DNA of 64,000 bases from Methylotenera_A sp031422335 (GCA_031422335.1 JANOQW010000009.1:47429-111428), one strand, 5' to 3'; shown: positions 24,612 to 32,842, numbered from the stretch's first letter. The notes: generated by a model from the letters alone, not told the origin. A program made the numbers and translations.

Positions 24612-24637
24612 TATAGTACGATTTATAAGGTGATGCA

Positions 24638-24907
24638 ATGAACATAATTTCTGCAAATGATTTAAAAACCAAAGGTGTAAAAGCCATTGAAGATGCCCTA
24701 CTCGCGCATCTAGAAGCGCCTGTTACCGTACGTGGGCAAGTGAAGTATGTGGTCATGAGTAACGCGCAATATCAACATTTACGCGAATGCGAGCTAGAAG
24801 CTGCTCTGGCGGAATCTAAAGCCGATTTAGAAGCTGGCCGATTTGTAAAAGAAACCGTAGCCCAACATATTCAAAGAATCAAAGCAATTAACAAGCAAAC
24901 CGCATGA
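24638..24907 (+). CDS. Type II antitoxin, Phd/YefM-like
   Basis: An 89-aa protein starting MNIISANDLKTKGVKAIEDALL, with a Phd-like N-terminal DNA-binding fold (PVTVRGQVKYVVMSNAQYQHLRE, partly quoted) and a Glu/Ala-rich, basic-ended C-terminal tail (LEAGRFVKETVAQHIQRIKAINKQ) that would wrap the toxin. The ribosome site AAGGTG lies upstream. The stop overlaps the toxin start by 4 nt (ATGA), the usual toxin-antitoxin coupling. Confidence 0.88.
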   Translation: MNIISANDLKTKGVKAIEDALLAHLEAPVTVRGQVKYVVMSNAQYQHLRECELEAALAESKADLEAGRFVKETVAQHIQRIKAINKQTA

Positions 24908-25179
24908 GCTGGCAGCTAATCTTTACCCAGCAATACACCCGCAAGGCCGCTAAATTTATTAAAAACCACCCAGATGTAGAAAATCAATACGCTAAAACTT
25001 TACAACTGTTAGAAGTAAATCCGCATCATGCTTCACTGCGCTTACATGCCCTGAAAGGCAAGCTGGAAGGGCTATACAGCGTATCAATTAACCTTAAATA
25101 CCGCATTACCTTAGAATTGATTATCACCGAAAAAGAAATCATTTTAGTAAATGTGGGCGATCATAGTCAGGTGTATTAA
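24904..25179 (+). CDS. Type II toxin, RelE/ParE superfamily
   Basis: A 91-aa toxin-like protein: WQLIFTQQYTRKAAKFIKNHPDV at the start, then LKGKLEGLYSVSINLKYRITLELI and VNVGDHSQVY at the end, the pattern GxxxxxYSxxxxxxYRI...VGDHxxVY of the RelE/ParE fold. Arg87-type loop residues and the terminal Tyr are compatible with ribonuclease (YafQ/RelE-like) or gyrase (ParE-like) activity; the sequence does not decide between them. It overlaps the antitoxin gene by 4 nt. Confidence 0.88.
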   Translation: MSWQLIFTQQYTRKAAKFIKNHPDVENQYAKTLQLLEVNPHHASLRLHALKGKLEGLYSVSINLKYRITLELIITEKEIILVNVGDHSQVY

Positions 25180-25241
25180 ACCATTACAGTTATATAATTT
25201 CTTATTCTCTAAAATTACCAAGCCAAAACATTAGGACAACA

Positions 25242-25535
25242 ATGATCGCAGCCACTAACATTAATCTAAAAGTTCCATTTAACGAGAAAGACCAAGCTAA
25301 ATCGTTGGGTGCGCGTTGGAACGCAGAAGCTAAACTCTGGTATGTGCCGCAGGGCGTGGATGCTGCGCCTTTTGAAAAGTGGGTTACTTCTGCCACCAAT
25401 GCAGCGCCTACGCAAGCTGCCGCTAAGCCTGCCGAGAAACCTGCAGCGCAAGCAAATACGCCATTTGATGATGATATTGATGCCATTAACGCAAGCTTAC
25501 GCGATGCTTATGAATCGAATGAGGATACGTTTTAA
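25242..25535 (+). CDS. DUF5710-domain protein
   Basis: A 97-aa protein whose N-terminal half matches DUF5710: NLKVPFNEKDQAKSLGARWNAEAKLWYVPQGVD followed by PFEKW. Quoted here only to show the K(E/D)KDxAKxLGARW pattern. The C-terminal half is Ala/Pro-rich, then acidic (FDDDIDAIN). DUF5710 is often found in proteins from plasmids and DNA-processing contexts; its role is not established. AGGA precedes the ATG by 9 nt. It lies 6 nt before the GIY-YIG-like gene. Confidence 0.85.
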   Translation: MIAATNINLKVPFNEKDQAKSLGARWNAEAKLWYVPQGVDAAPFEKWVTSATNAAPTQAAAKPAEKPAAQANTPFDDDIDAINASLRDAYESNEDTF

Positions 25536-25541
25536 AGCTGC

Positions 25542-25868
25542 ATGGCGCGCGTCAAGCATCACAACGTGTATGTGATTGAGTTATCAAATGACGTGCTGTT
25601 TGAGGGCAAGTTTAAAAAGTGTAACCCTAACTATATCACTGGCAAACCCTGCGTGTATGTTGGCATGACGGGCTTAGACCCCGATGTGCGTTTTGATAAA
25701 CACAAAGCGGGCATTCAATTTAACAGCTATGTGATGCAATATGGCCTACGCTTGCTGCCTGATTTGTACGAAGGTTTTAACCCAATGACTTATGATGAAG
25801 CGGCTGCGATGGAGGTTGAAATTGGCATTGATTTGCGTAGCGCAGGGTTTGGCGTTTGGCAGGCCTAA
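25542..25868 (+). CDS. GIY-YIG-like protein
   Basis: A 108-aa protein with a GIY-YIG-type core: NVYVIELS for the first strand and CVYVGMTGLDPDVRFDKHKAG for the second, including the Arg of the catalytic helix (VRFDKHK). It lacks a second domain. A loop (VLFEGKFKKCNPNYITGKP) separates the two strands, longer than in UvrC-type domains. A Glu (AMEVEIGIDL) follows where the family metal ligand is expected. Nuclease activity is plausible but unproven. It is in a run of small genes with the DUF5710 and VF530 proteins. Confidence 0.75.
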   Translation: MARVKHHNVYVIELSNDVLFEGKFKKCNPNYITGKPCVYVGMTGLDPDVRFDKHKAGIQFNSYVMQYGLRLLPDLYEGFNPMTYDEAAAMEVEIGIDLRSAGFGVWQA

Positions 25869-25892
25869 TGCCTTTTAACATAGAACCTAATT

Positions 25893-26177
25893 ATGACTAC
25901 GACAAAACCCCAGACGAATAGCCAACCAAAAAACCCTTTACATGGCATTACGCTAGAGGCAATAGTAACGGCCTTGGTGGCGCATTTTGGTTGGGATGGG
26001 CTGGCGCAGCGCATTCCTGTGAATTGTTTTACGCATGAGCCAAGCATTAAATCCAGCTTAAAATTTTTGCGCAAAACGCCTTGGGCGCGCGATAAGGTAG
26101 AGAGTCTTTATGGCTTTATGTTGCGCGATATTGCACGCGCTGCGGGTTTGCAAACTGATGAGCGAAAATCAGAATAA
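25893..26177 (+). CDS. VF530 family DNA-binding protein (DUF2132)
   Basis: A 94-aa protein with the family text DPLHGITLE-like start (here NPLHGITLEAIVTALVAHFGW), then IPVNCFTHEPSIKSSLKFLRKTPWAR and VESLYGF. The fold is a small helical domain related to SAP-type or winged DNA-binding proteins in solved structures. It is third in the small-gene run, 24 nt after the GIY-YIG-like gene, with an S element immediately downstream. Confidence 0.9.
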   Translation: MTTTKPQTNSQPKNPLHGITLEAIVTALVAHFGWDGLAQRIPVNCFTHEPSIKSSLKFLRKTPWARDKVESLYGFMLRDIARAAGLQTDERKSE

Positions 26178-26207
26178 ATCTACACAAACAATAGCGCACA
26201 AAAAATA

Positions 26208-26261
26208 ATGCCCTGCGAGCCGCATGGCCATTAGATTAAATACAAGCAGGTTGCGGGGCAT
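26208..26261. repeat. Expanded S element
   Basis: Left half ATGCCCTGCGAGCC plus centre GCATGGCCATT is near consensus. The right arm TTGCGGGGCAT is separated by about 18 extra nt. It lies between the convergent VF530 and rhodanese genes. Confidence 0.7.
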
Positions 26262-26265
26262 GTAT

Positions 26266-26652
26266 TTAAGTTTTAGCTTTATTCCAACCGGCAATGCCCG
26301 CTTTCATTACACTTACGTCTTTATAACCCGCATCATAAGCACGATTTGCAGCCGCGTGCGATGCTTGGCAATAGCTGTTATAGCAATAAAAAACCAACGC
26401 AGTTTTTTTGTCAGTAGGCAGCTCGGTGATTGCGTATTGGTTATACGATGTAAGTAAAATTGCGCCTGGCACCACGCCAGCATCTTTGCGCGCGCCATCG
26501 TTATTGGCATCCACAATCGCTACATTGGCAGTTTGATCTTGCACAAATTGTTGCACTTGTTCTACCGTTACCTCTTTCACTGGCTCACCCGCTGTGGCAA
26601 GGCCAGCAAATACAACAAGTGCAAAAAATAATAGATATAAACACTGTTTCAT
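26266..26652 (-). CDS. Periplasmic rhodanese-domain protein
   Basis: A 128-aa protein with a signal peptide (LYLLFFALVVFAGLATAG) and one rhodanese domain: NVAIVDANN, IPGA-like text (VVPGAILL), and an active-site loop FYCYNSYCQASHAA with catalytic Cys90 and a second Cys95. GWNKAK at the end is the family C-terminus. AGGAG lies 5 nt before the ATG at 26652; two codons upstream (GTG, ATG) are also in frame. The two-Cys loop could support sulfur transfer or redox. The substrate is unknown. Confidence 0.87.
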   Translation of the reverse strand: MKQCLYLLFFALVVFAGLATAGEPVKEVTVEQVQQFVQDQTANVAIVDANNDGARKDAGVVPGAILLTSYNQYAITELPTDKKTALVFYCYNSYCQASHAAANRAYDAGYKDVSVMKAGIAGWNKAKT

Positions 26653-26827
26653 CATCACTCCTAAAAATATTTAAGCCTAGATACGACTTATAAATAGGCA
26701 TTTAGTTACATTTGTCTTGATAAGGTTTAAATCCTTACACGCGCATACACAATCACTTCATCAATACGTTTAAATTAATGCAAGTTCGACTATCGCAAAT
26801 TTTGCCGTTTAGTTTTAAACTAGTCGT

Positions 26828-27475
26828 ATGAAAACATCCACCATTATATATGCCGTGCAGGCTGTAGAAGCTGCAATTATTGCGCATGAGGTTGATATTG
26901 AATCGCTAGACCGCGCTATTGGCGATGGCGATCACTACATTAACATTAAACGTGCCAGCGAGGCATTGGGTGCCATGGTAAACGAGTTGGCACCATTAAA
27001 ACCGCAAGCCGCGTTTGAAAAAATTGGCGCAAAGCTACTCAGCAGCATGGGCGGCGCTTCTGGCGTATTATTTGCTAGCTTGTTTATGGGCATGGCCAAG
27101 TTTTATCAGATGAATAACGACAAAGCTAACGAGCTAAATAGTAACTTAGAGCACGCGGCAGCGTTTGCCTATGGCGTACAAACTTTAATGATGCGCGGTA
27201 AATCCAACGTGGGCGAAAAAACCATGTTAGATGTGCTAGTGCCTGCCTCTACAACCTTTACCCATTGCGCCGCACAAGGCAAAACTGTTGCCGAGATTTG
27301 CAAAGAAGTAAAAAACGCTGCCGATAAAGGTTTGGAATACACGCGGGATTTGGTGGCCACCAAAGGCCGCGCCGCAGGCTTGGGCGAGCGCGCCATTGGT
27401 CACCTAGACCCGGGCGCCAAAAGCTGCCAAGTGATGATACATGCGGTGTGTGATTTAATATTAAAAGCACATTAG
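26828..27475 (+). CDS. dhaL: Dihydroxyacetone kinase subunit DhaL (ADP/nucleotide subunit)
   Basis: A 215-aa helical-barrel protein that phosphorylates dihydroxyacetone bound on DhaK. Motifs are the magnesium/nucleotide site LDRAIGDGDHYINI (residues about 26-39), LLSSMGGASGVLFASLF, MMRGKSNVGEKTMLDVLVPA, and the C-terminal GRAAGLGERAIGHLDPGAKS. Here dhaL precedes dhaK and a 95-nt repeat element lies between them. No dhaM is visible, so the phosphate donor (PTS via DhaM elsewhere, or another route) is open. Dihydroxyacetone is an expected by-product of formaldehyde metabolism in methylotrophs. Confidence 0.92.
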   Translation: MKTSTIIYAVQAVEAAIIAHEVDIESLDRAIGDGDHYINIKRASEALGAMVNELAPLKPQAAFEKIGAKLLSSMGGASGVLFASLFMGMAKFYQMNNDKANELNSNLEHAAAFAYGVQTLMMRGKSNVGEKTMLDVLVPASTTFTHCAAQGKTVAEICKEVKNAADKGLEYTRDLVATKGRAAGLGERAIGHLDPGAKSCQVMIHAVCDLILKAH

Positions 27476-27495
27476 TTTAACCAATCACTATATGG

Positions 27496-27590
27496 CTGCC
27501 CTGTACCAGTTCTTGGCATCACCATTCTCGCTAAGTGCTAAAGCACTAAGTCGAATGCGAAAGCCAATATCCATGCGGCCTGCAGGGCAG
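27496..27590. repeat. Composite repeat element (S with H module), copy B
   Basis: Arms CTGCCCTG and CAGGGCAG bound a 95-nt element. The right part GCCAATATCCATGCGGCC is a complete S core, while an H-type module (TACCAGTTC to GCGAAA, with stem AGTGC-TAAA-GCACT) follows the left arm. About 63 nt match 8808-8870 with a single difference. It lies between dhaL and dhaK. Confidence 0.88.
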
Positions 27591-27720
27591 TTCAAAATTA
27601 AGTGTTTTATGTGTTTTTAATACTTTAAAGCGAAGGCAGTACGCGGCACAAAAAGCCGATATTGACGCATTTGCAATTGAGGTTTTTTGTAACAAAGTAA
27701 TGGCAAGCAAGGACAACAGC

Positions 27721-28725
27721 ATGAAAAAATTTGTTAATAATGTTGATGACATGCTCACCGAAAGCCTGTCAGGTTTCGCACTCGCCCACCACGATTTAGT
27801 TAGCCTGCATTTAAACCCCAACTTTTTAACGCGTAAAACTAAAGCCAAAAACAAAGTCGCTATTATTTCTGGCGGAGGCAGTGGCCATGAACCTTTACAC
27901 GCAGGCTATATCGGCCACGGCATGTTAGATGCCGCCTGCCCTGGCCATGTATTTAGTAGCCCCACACCAGACCAAATGTTGGCAGCGGCCGAGGCAGTAC
28001 ATGCCGATAAAGGTGTGTTGTTTATTGTTAAAAATTACGCTGGTGATGTGATGAATTTTGAAATGGCGACGGAAATGTTGGCAGATACGTTGAAAATCGA
28101 ACATGCCACCGTGCTCACCAGCGATGATTGCGCTGTGATTAACAGCACTTACACGACTGGCCGCCGCGGCGTGGCGGGCACTATGATAGTTGAAAAATGT
28201 GTCGGTAGCTTAGCCGAAACTGGCGCAGATTTAGCCGCTTGCAAAGCCTTGGGTGACAAAGTGAATATGCGCACTGCCAGCATTGGCGTGGCTTTGAACA
28301 GTTGTACCGTGCCTGCCGCTGGTCGTCCTACTTTTGATATTGGTGACAGCGAAATAGAGATGGGCGTGGGCATACATGGCGAGCCTGGCCGCAAACGTGA
28401 AGCCATGCGCAAGGCAGATGCCATTGTAAAAGACATGGTGGATGCGATTTTGGCAGATTTTGCAGCCAAAAATATCAGCACTAATGGCGAAGCCTTGTTG
28501 TTGATAAATGGCTTTGGCGCCACACCACTGATGGAACTCTACTTAATTTATAATACGACTGCGCAAATTATTAGTTCACATGGCATACAAATTGCTCACT
28601 CTCTAGTAGGTAACTACACCACCGCTTTAGATATGGCAGGCGCCTCTATTACAGTTTGCCTGCTAGATGATGAAATGAAGCAGCATTGGGCTAGCCCAGT
28701 GCATACTGCGGCATTAAGGTGGTGA
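27721..28725 (+). CDS. dhaK: Dihydroxyacetone kinase subunit DhaK
   Basis: The substrate-binding subunit (334 aa) that holds dihydroxyacetone through a covalent bond to a His in MGVGIHGEPGR (about residue 215). Other family motifs are ISGGGSGHEPLHAGYIGHGMLDAACPG-like text (first residues quoted) and TPDQMLAA, KNYAGDVMNFE and GRRGVAGT. AAGGAC lies upstream of the ATG at 27721; the frame is open from 27700. Length and lack of a fused DhaL domain fit the two-subunit PTS-type enzyme rather than the fused ATP-dependent one. Confidence 0.94.
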   Translation: MKKFVNNVDDMLTESLSGFALAHHDLVSLHLNPNFLTRKTKAKNKVAIISGGGSGHEPLHAGYIGHGMLDAACPGHVFSSPTPDQMLAAAEAVHADKGVLFIVKNYAGDVMNFEMATEMLADTLKIEHATVLTSDDCAVINSTYTTGRRGVAGTMIVEKCVGSLAETGADLAACKALGDKVNMRTASIGVALNSCTVPAAGRPTFDIGDSEIEMGVGIHGEPGRKREAMRKADAIVKDMVDAILADFAAKNISTNGEALLLINGFGATPLMELYLIYNTTAQIISSHGIQIAHSLVGNYTTALDMAGASITVCLLDDEMKQHWASPVHTAALRW

Positions 28726-28781
28726 ATAAAATCAACTAGAAGGTCTATACTTTAAAATATAGCAATGCATGTGTAAATAAA

Positions 28782-30743
28782 ATGATGTTTAACCCAACTA
28801 CTAGCTTGCGTTCCAAAATGTTTCTCGCCTTGGCGCTTGGCATGCTTTTGTTATTTGGTCTGATGTTTTTTGTGGTGCGCACTTCATTAATACAAGGCTA
28901 CGCCAAGCTAGAAGTTGATAAAGTTAGTATTCAAGTCAGTAGCGCAGTCAATTTACTTGAAGAGCAATCTAAACAACTTGGCGCTAGTGTGCTTGATAAT
29001 GCACATTGGAACGGTCTCTACCAATATGTTGCTTCGCCAGATCAAGCTTTTATAGATTCTAGCTTTGGTGACGCGACGTTTACCAATCTTAAAATAAATG
29101 CTTATTTTATTGTGAACTTAAAAGGTGAGGTTCTTAGCCATAAAGGCGTTGATTTCACCACAGGCAAACCATGGCGCATCCCAGATATATTGATGCAGGC
29201 TGTATCCAATAGAGGCATACTGCTAGATCCAAGCAAATCCAGCATTAATGGCTTATTTAAAACACCTGCTGGTATTTGTATTGTGTCAACTTCTGACATA
29301 CTTACCAGTGAAGAGACAGGCCCACGGCGTGGCACACTGATTATGGTGCGCTTGCTTAACCAAGCTTTAATTGAGCATATTGAAAAAATATTAGGCACTA
29401 AGCTATCGGTGGAGGCGTTTAGGCACGAGGAGATTTCAACCATTTCTTCCTCACTATTTAATAAGAAAATATTTGTTAAACCAATTAACGATAAGCAAGT
29501 GGCTGGTTTTGGTTTAATGGATGAGATTGGTGGCGACGCTGAAATTTTAATTCAGACTGTTGGCGATCGTAAAATTTATGAACAAGGTTTAACTAGTCTC
29601 AATTTTTTGTATTGGTCGGCCGTAGTTGCTGCCTTATTACTGGCTGCTTTTAGTTGGCTTTTTGATAAGCTGGTACTCAAAAAATTGGCGCATTTAAATA
29701 AGCATGTGCTGCGTATTGGTGAATCAGCGGCAACCTCTGAGCGTATTAAAGAGTTAAATGGTGACGATGAAATGGCCAGCTTAGCAAAAGGTATTAACCT
29801 GATGCTGGAACAACTTGATAAAACGAAATATGAGCTGCAGTTTGAAAAAGAACGAGCGCAAGTAACGCTTAGCAGTATTGCTGACGCCGTAATTACCAGC
29901 GACCTAAATGGCTGTGTGGTGTATATGAACAAAGCTGCAGAGAGCTTAACTGGCGTTGTTTCTAGCCAAGCCCGTAGCAAATCATTGCAAGATTTATTTC
30001 ACCTAATGACACCAGACAAAACCACCGCTGTGAACAGCTTATGGCTAACCAACCCACAAAGCATTGAGGATGAAGTGATGCTGGGGCGCGCCGATGGGCA
30101 GGAGTTTATTATTACTAAATCTGCATCGCAACTATATGACGCAAATGGCGGACTGTTTGGCACAGTAACCGTGCTGCATGATGTAACTGTATTACGCATG
30201 ATGTCGAATCAGCTAACGTACCAAGCGCATTTTGACGCGCTGACTGGCTTGGCCAACCGCTACGAATTTGATCGCAAAGCGCAAGCTGCCATTGAAGACA
30301 CGCGCACCTCATCGCTCAGCCATTGCATTGCTTACATTGATTTAGATAAATTTAAGTTGGTCAACGATACTTGTGGTCATATGATAGGTGATGTGTTTTT
30401 AAAACAATTGGCAAACCACATGCAAGCTAAATTGCGCAGTGCAGATACTCTGGCGCGTTTGGGTGGCGATGAATTTGCTTTACTGTTAGTGGGTTGTAGA
30501 TTGGATAAAGCGCAAGAGATTACCCGTGAGTTACTAGAATCGATTCAAGCGTTTCGTTTTGAACATGACAATAAAGTATTTAAAGTAGGCGCCAGCATTG
30601 GCTTAACTGAAATATCGCCAAGCGAAATGTTAGGTTTAAGTACCCTATTAGCCACTGCCGATTCTGCTTGCTATGCTGCCAAAAGAGGCGGTGGCAACAA
30701 TGTGCATGTGTATCAAGCAAATGACAGCAGCATGCAAAAGTAA
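28782..30743 (+). CDS. Membrane sensor diguanylate cyclase (CHASE4-HAMP-PAS-GGDEF)
   Basis: A 653-aa inner-membrane protein. In order: a first membrane helix (about 15-35), a periplasmic CHASE4-like sensor domain with HWNGLYQYV (about 65-75), a second helix (about 275-297), a HAMP region, a PAS domain (LSSIADAVITSDLNGCVVYMNKAAE, in part) and a C-terminal GGDEF domain. The active site ARLGGDEFALLL is canonical, so the protein should make cyclic di-GMP. An RxxD inhibitory site is not evident. No EAL domain is attached. It starts 56 nt after dhaK on the same strand. Confidence 0.93.
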   Translation: MMFNPTTSLRSKMFLALALGMLLLFGLMFFVVRTSLIQGYAKLEVDKVSIQVSSAVNLLEEQSKQLGASVLDNAHWNGLYQYVASPDQAFIDSSFGDATFTNLKINAYFIVNLKGEVLSHKGVDFTTGKPWRIPDILMQAVSNRGILLDPSKSSINGLFKTPAGICIVSTSDILTSEETGPRRGTLIMVRLLNQALIEHIEKILGTKLSVEAFRHEEISTISSSLFNKKIFVKPINDKQVAGFGLMDEIGGDAEILIQTVGDRKIYEQGLTSLNFLYWSAVVAALLLAAFSWLFDKLVLKKLAHLNKHVLRIGESAATSERIKELNGDDEMASLAKGINLMLEQLDKTKYELQFEKERAQVTLSSIADAVITSDLNGCVVYMNKAAESLTGVVSSQARSKSLQDLFHLMTPDKTTAVNSLWLTNPQSIEDEVMLGRADGQEFIITKSASQLYDANGGLFGTVTVLHDVTVLRMMSNQLTYQAHFDALTGLANRYEFDRKAQAAIEDTRTSSLSHCIAYIDLDKFKLVNDTCGHMIGDVFLKQLANHMQAKLRSADTLARLGGDEFALLLVGCRLDKAQEITRELLESIQAFRFEHDNKVFKVGASIGLTEISPSEMLGLSTLLATADSACYAAKRGGGNNVHVYQANDSSMQK

Positions 30744-30777
30744 AACAAGCTGCTAGTTTGGGTATCACGCATTAATA

Positions 30778-30945
30778 ATGAAAACAAAATCGTGTGCTTT
30801 ATGCCAGCAAGCGGCTAAAACGCTGTATCGCGTGAAAACTAATATCGGTAATGAGTGGATTTTTGTTTGTGTCACATGTATTGAACAAGCCAAATCATCG
30901 CCAAATTACAAATATGGCGGTACATGGCAAGGCAGCAGGCACTAG
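30778..30945 (+). CDS. Small zinc-ribbon-like protein
   Basis: A 55-aa ORF beginning MKTKSCALCQQAAKTLYRVK, with two CxxC knuckles, Cys6/Cys9 and Cys31/Cys34, and a C-terminus YKYGGTWQGSRH. The YGGTW(K/Q) ending with a double CxxC is a recurring pattern in small hypothetical proteins of proteobacteria. It lies 34 nt after the GGDEF gene. No clear ribosome site. A coding call rests on the Cys spacing and conserved-looking tail. Confidence 0.65.
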   Translation: MKTKSCALCQQAAKTLYRVKTNIGNEWIFVCVTCIEQAKSSPNYKYGGTWQGSRH

Positions 30946-31029
30946 TAAAAAAACGTCCTATATTTAGTTAATTTGTGATTATGTCGTAGCGTGTTATTCT
31001 TGGGCAATTCTTAGTTATTTTTCAATGTC

Positions 31030-32805
31030 ATGACCGAAACCTTTATTGCCCCTACAATTAGAATAAATGAAACATTTATTCCTAGCAAAGACGCATCACT
31101 TGAATCGTCAATCGCTACCCTGCAAGCCAAGCTATTAGCGCTTAATGTTCACACCATAGAGCAATCTTGGCTAAATGAAATTGAAGGTATTTGGTCGGTA
31201 CACGTCATTGATAAAGATTGCCCGCGCTTATTTACCAACGGCAAAGGCGCTAGCCAGTTGGCGGCGCGCGCTAGCGCGTTAGGCGAATATTTTGAGCGCC
31301 TAAGCACCAATTATTTTTGGACACATTTTTACTTGGGCGAAACCATCGCCAATATGCCGTTTGTGCATTACCCAAACGAGCAATGGTTTAAAGTGAGTGG
31401 CAATAAATGGCCTAAACAGTTGCTCACGCCAGAGCTGCAAAAGTTCTACAACCCAGAAGGCACGGTACCCGCCAGCAATCTTATTGATTTAAACTCTGGT
31501 AATGCTGCGCGTGGCATTTGCGCCATTCCTTACACGCGTTTACGCGATAACAAAACCGTGTTATTTCCAGTCAATCTCATCGGTAATTTGTATGTTAGCA
31601 ACGGTATGAGCGCGGGCAATACGCTGATGGAAGCACGCACCCAAGCGCTGGCAGAGATTTTTGAGCGTGACATTAAATACAAAATTATTCGTGAAGGCAT
31701 TTGCTTGCCCGATGTGCCAGAAGCTGTGATTAATCGCTTTCCAAAAATCGCCGCTGGCATTGCCGGCTTGCGCAAAGCGGGCTACGGCATTTTAGTGAAG
31801 GACGCCTCGCTTGGTGGCAAATATCCTGTGATGTGCGTAACACTGTTGCACCCGCAAGATCAAGGTTGTTTTGCCAGCTTTGGTGCGCACCCACGTTTTG
31901 AAGTGGCGTTAGAACGCGCTCTGACCGAGCTGCTGCAAGGCCGTGCGCTTGGTGAAAATGGCGCTGGCTTGGCTGGCTTTGCCGCACCAGGCTTTGATAT
32001 GGAAGAAATTGCCGACAGCCAAAATTTAGAAATTCACTTTGTCGATTCTAGCGGTGTGATTAGCTGGGATTTTTTACGTAACACGCCCGATTGTGAGTTT
32101 GTAGATTGGAACTTTGGCAGCACTACGCAACAAGATTACGATTGGTGCATCAATAGTATTCACGCCAGCGGCCATGATATGTACATTGCCGATTTTACCC
32201 ATTTGGGCGTGTATGCGTGCCGCATTTTTGTGCCGGACATGAGTGAGATTTACCCCGTTGAAGAATTAGAATGGGCCAACAATACCGTGGGTAATTTGGT
32301 GAGGCCTTATGCCATTAAGCTGCAAGATTTAACTAAAAAACAATCTTCTGAGTTACTAAAAGTACTATTAGCGCTTGATGTGGCAGACGATTTGCCTGTG
32401 ACCATGCTGATTGGCTTGTGTGCAGACCCAAACACGGTGTGGGCTGATTTGCGCGTAGGTGAGCTGAAAACCATGGCGGCTTTACATGCCAACAGCACCG
32501 ACGATATTTTGGATAGCTGCGCGTGGATTGCGCAATTTAACGAGCTAGCACCAGCGCGTGCAGCACTTTACCGCTGTATTAGTAATATTGTGCAAATTAA
32601 TGATGAGTTAGACGCTGACGCAAGTACTTATGCCGCCAACTTAGCCCTCATGTATGGCGCAGAAACGCTGCAACTGGCGCAGCAATTGGTGGCTGGCAGC
32701 GTGCAATATAACGGCTTGAACAATTTGGGTAACGATATGCAAGGCAGCGACATGCACCAAAAACTACTGGCGGCCTATGCCAAGGTTTGGCAACACGCAC
32801 GTTAA
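31030..32805 (+). CDS. ycaO: YcaO-type protein (S12 methylthiotransferase accessory factor)
   Basis: A 591-aa protein collinear with E. coli YcaO over its length: NGKGASQLAARASALGEYFERLSTNYF near residue 75, YVSNGMSAGNTLMEARTQALAEIFER near 190, and ISWDFL and VYIADFTHLGVYACRIFVPDMSEIYP further on (each quoted only in part). The first two segments carry the ATP-binding residues of YcaO domains. E. coli YcaO supports beta-methylthiolation of ribosomal protein S12; YcaO domains elsewhere make azolines and thioamides. There is no precursor peptide, dehydrogenase or protease next to it, so the housekeeping role is favoured. Confidence 0.93.
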   Translation: MTETFIAPTIRINETFIPSKDASLESSIATLQAKLLALNVHTIEQSWLNEIEGIWSVHVIDKDCPRLFTNGKGASQLAARASALGEYFERLSTNYFWTHFYLGETIANMPFVHYPNEQWFKVSGNKWPKQLLTPELQKFYNPEGTVPASNLIDLNSGNAARGICAIPYTRLRDNKTVLFPVNLIGNLYVSNGMSAGNTLMEARTQALAEIFERDIKYKIIREGICLPDVPEAVINRFPKIAAGIAGLRKAGYGILVKDASLGGKYPVMCVTLLHPQDQGCFASFGAHPRFEVALERALTELLQGRALGENGAGLAGFAAPGFDMEEIADSQNLEIHFVDSSGVISWDFLRNTPDCEFVDWNFGSTTQQDYDWCINSIHASGHDMYIADFTHLGVYACRIFVPDMSEIYPVEELEWANNTVGNLVRPYAIKLQDLTKKQSSELLKVLLALDVADDLPVTMLIGLCADPNTVWADLRVGELKTMAALHANSTDDILDSCAWIAQFNELAPARAALYRCISNIVQINDELDADASTYAANLALMYGAETLQLAQQLVAGSVQYNGLNNLGNDMQGSDMHQKLLAAYAKVWQHAR

Positions 32806-32842
32806 ATTAAATCACCTTAGGAAAAAGGTGCCAGTTAAGTAT

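Larger units (their letters stand above)
24223..24637. other. 415-nt gap with hairpins and toxin-antitoxin promoter
   Basis: No long ORF. It holds GACCG-CTTT-CGGTC (about 24418-24431) in a context resembling a widespread proteobacterial intergenic repeat (CCGCTTT-GGTC-GAAG). It also holds a bulged hairpin TGAGACTG / CAGTTCTCA (24469-24493) followed by GTTTTGTTT, a strong terminator (24526-24555) and the toxin-antitoxin promoter. A short transcript ending at the terminator is possible. Confidence 0.5.

Noticed and set aside
25868..25921. 17-codon frame MPFNIEPNYDYDKTPDE between the GIY-YIG-like and VF530 genes
   Set aside because: Too short to support; it overlaps the VF530 start region and lacks a ribosome site.
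32813..32830. CACCTT/AAGGTG hairpin between ycaO and glnE as a terminator
   Set aside because: Only six base pairs and no T-tract on either strand.
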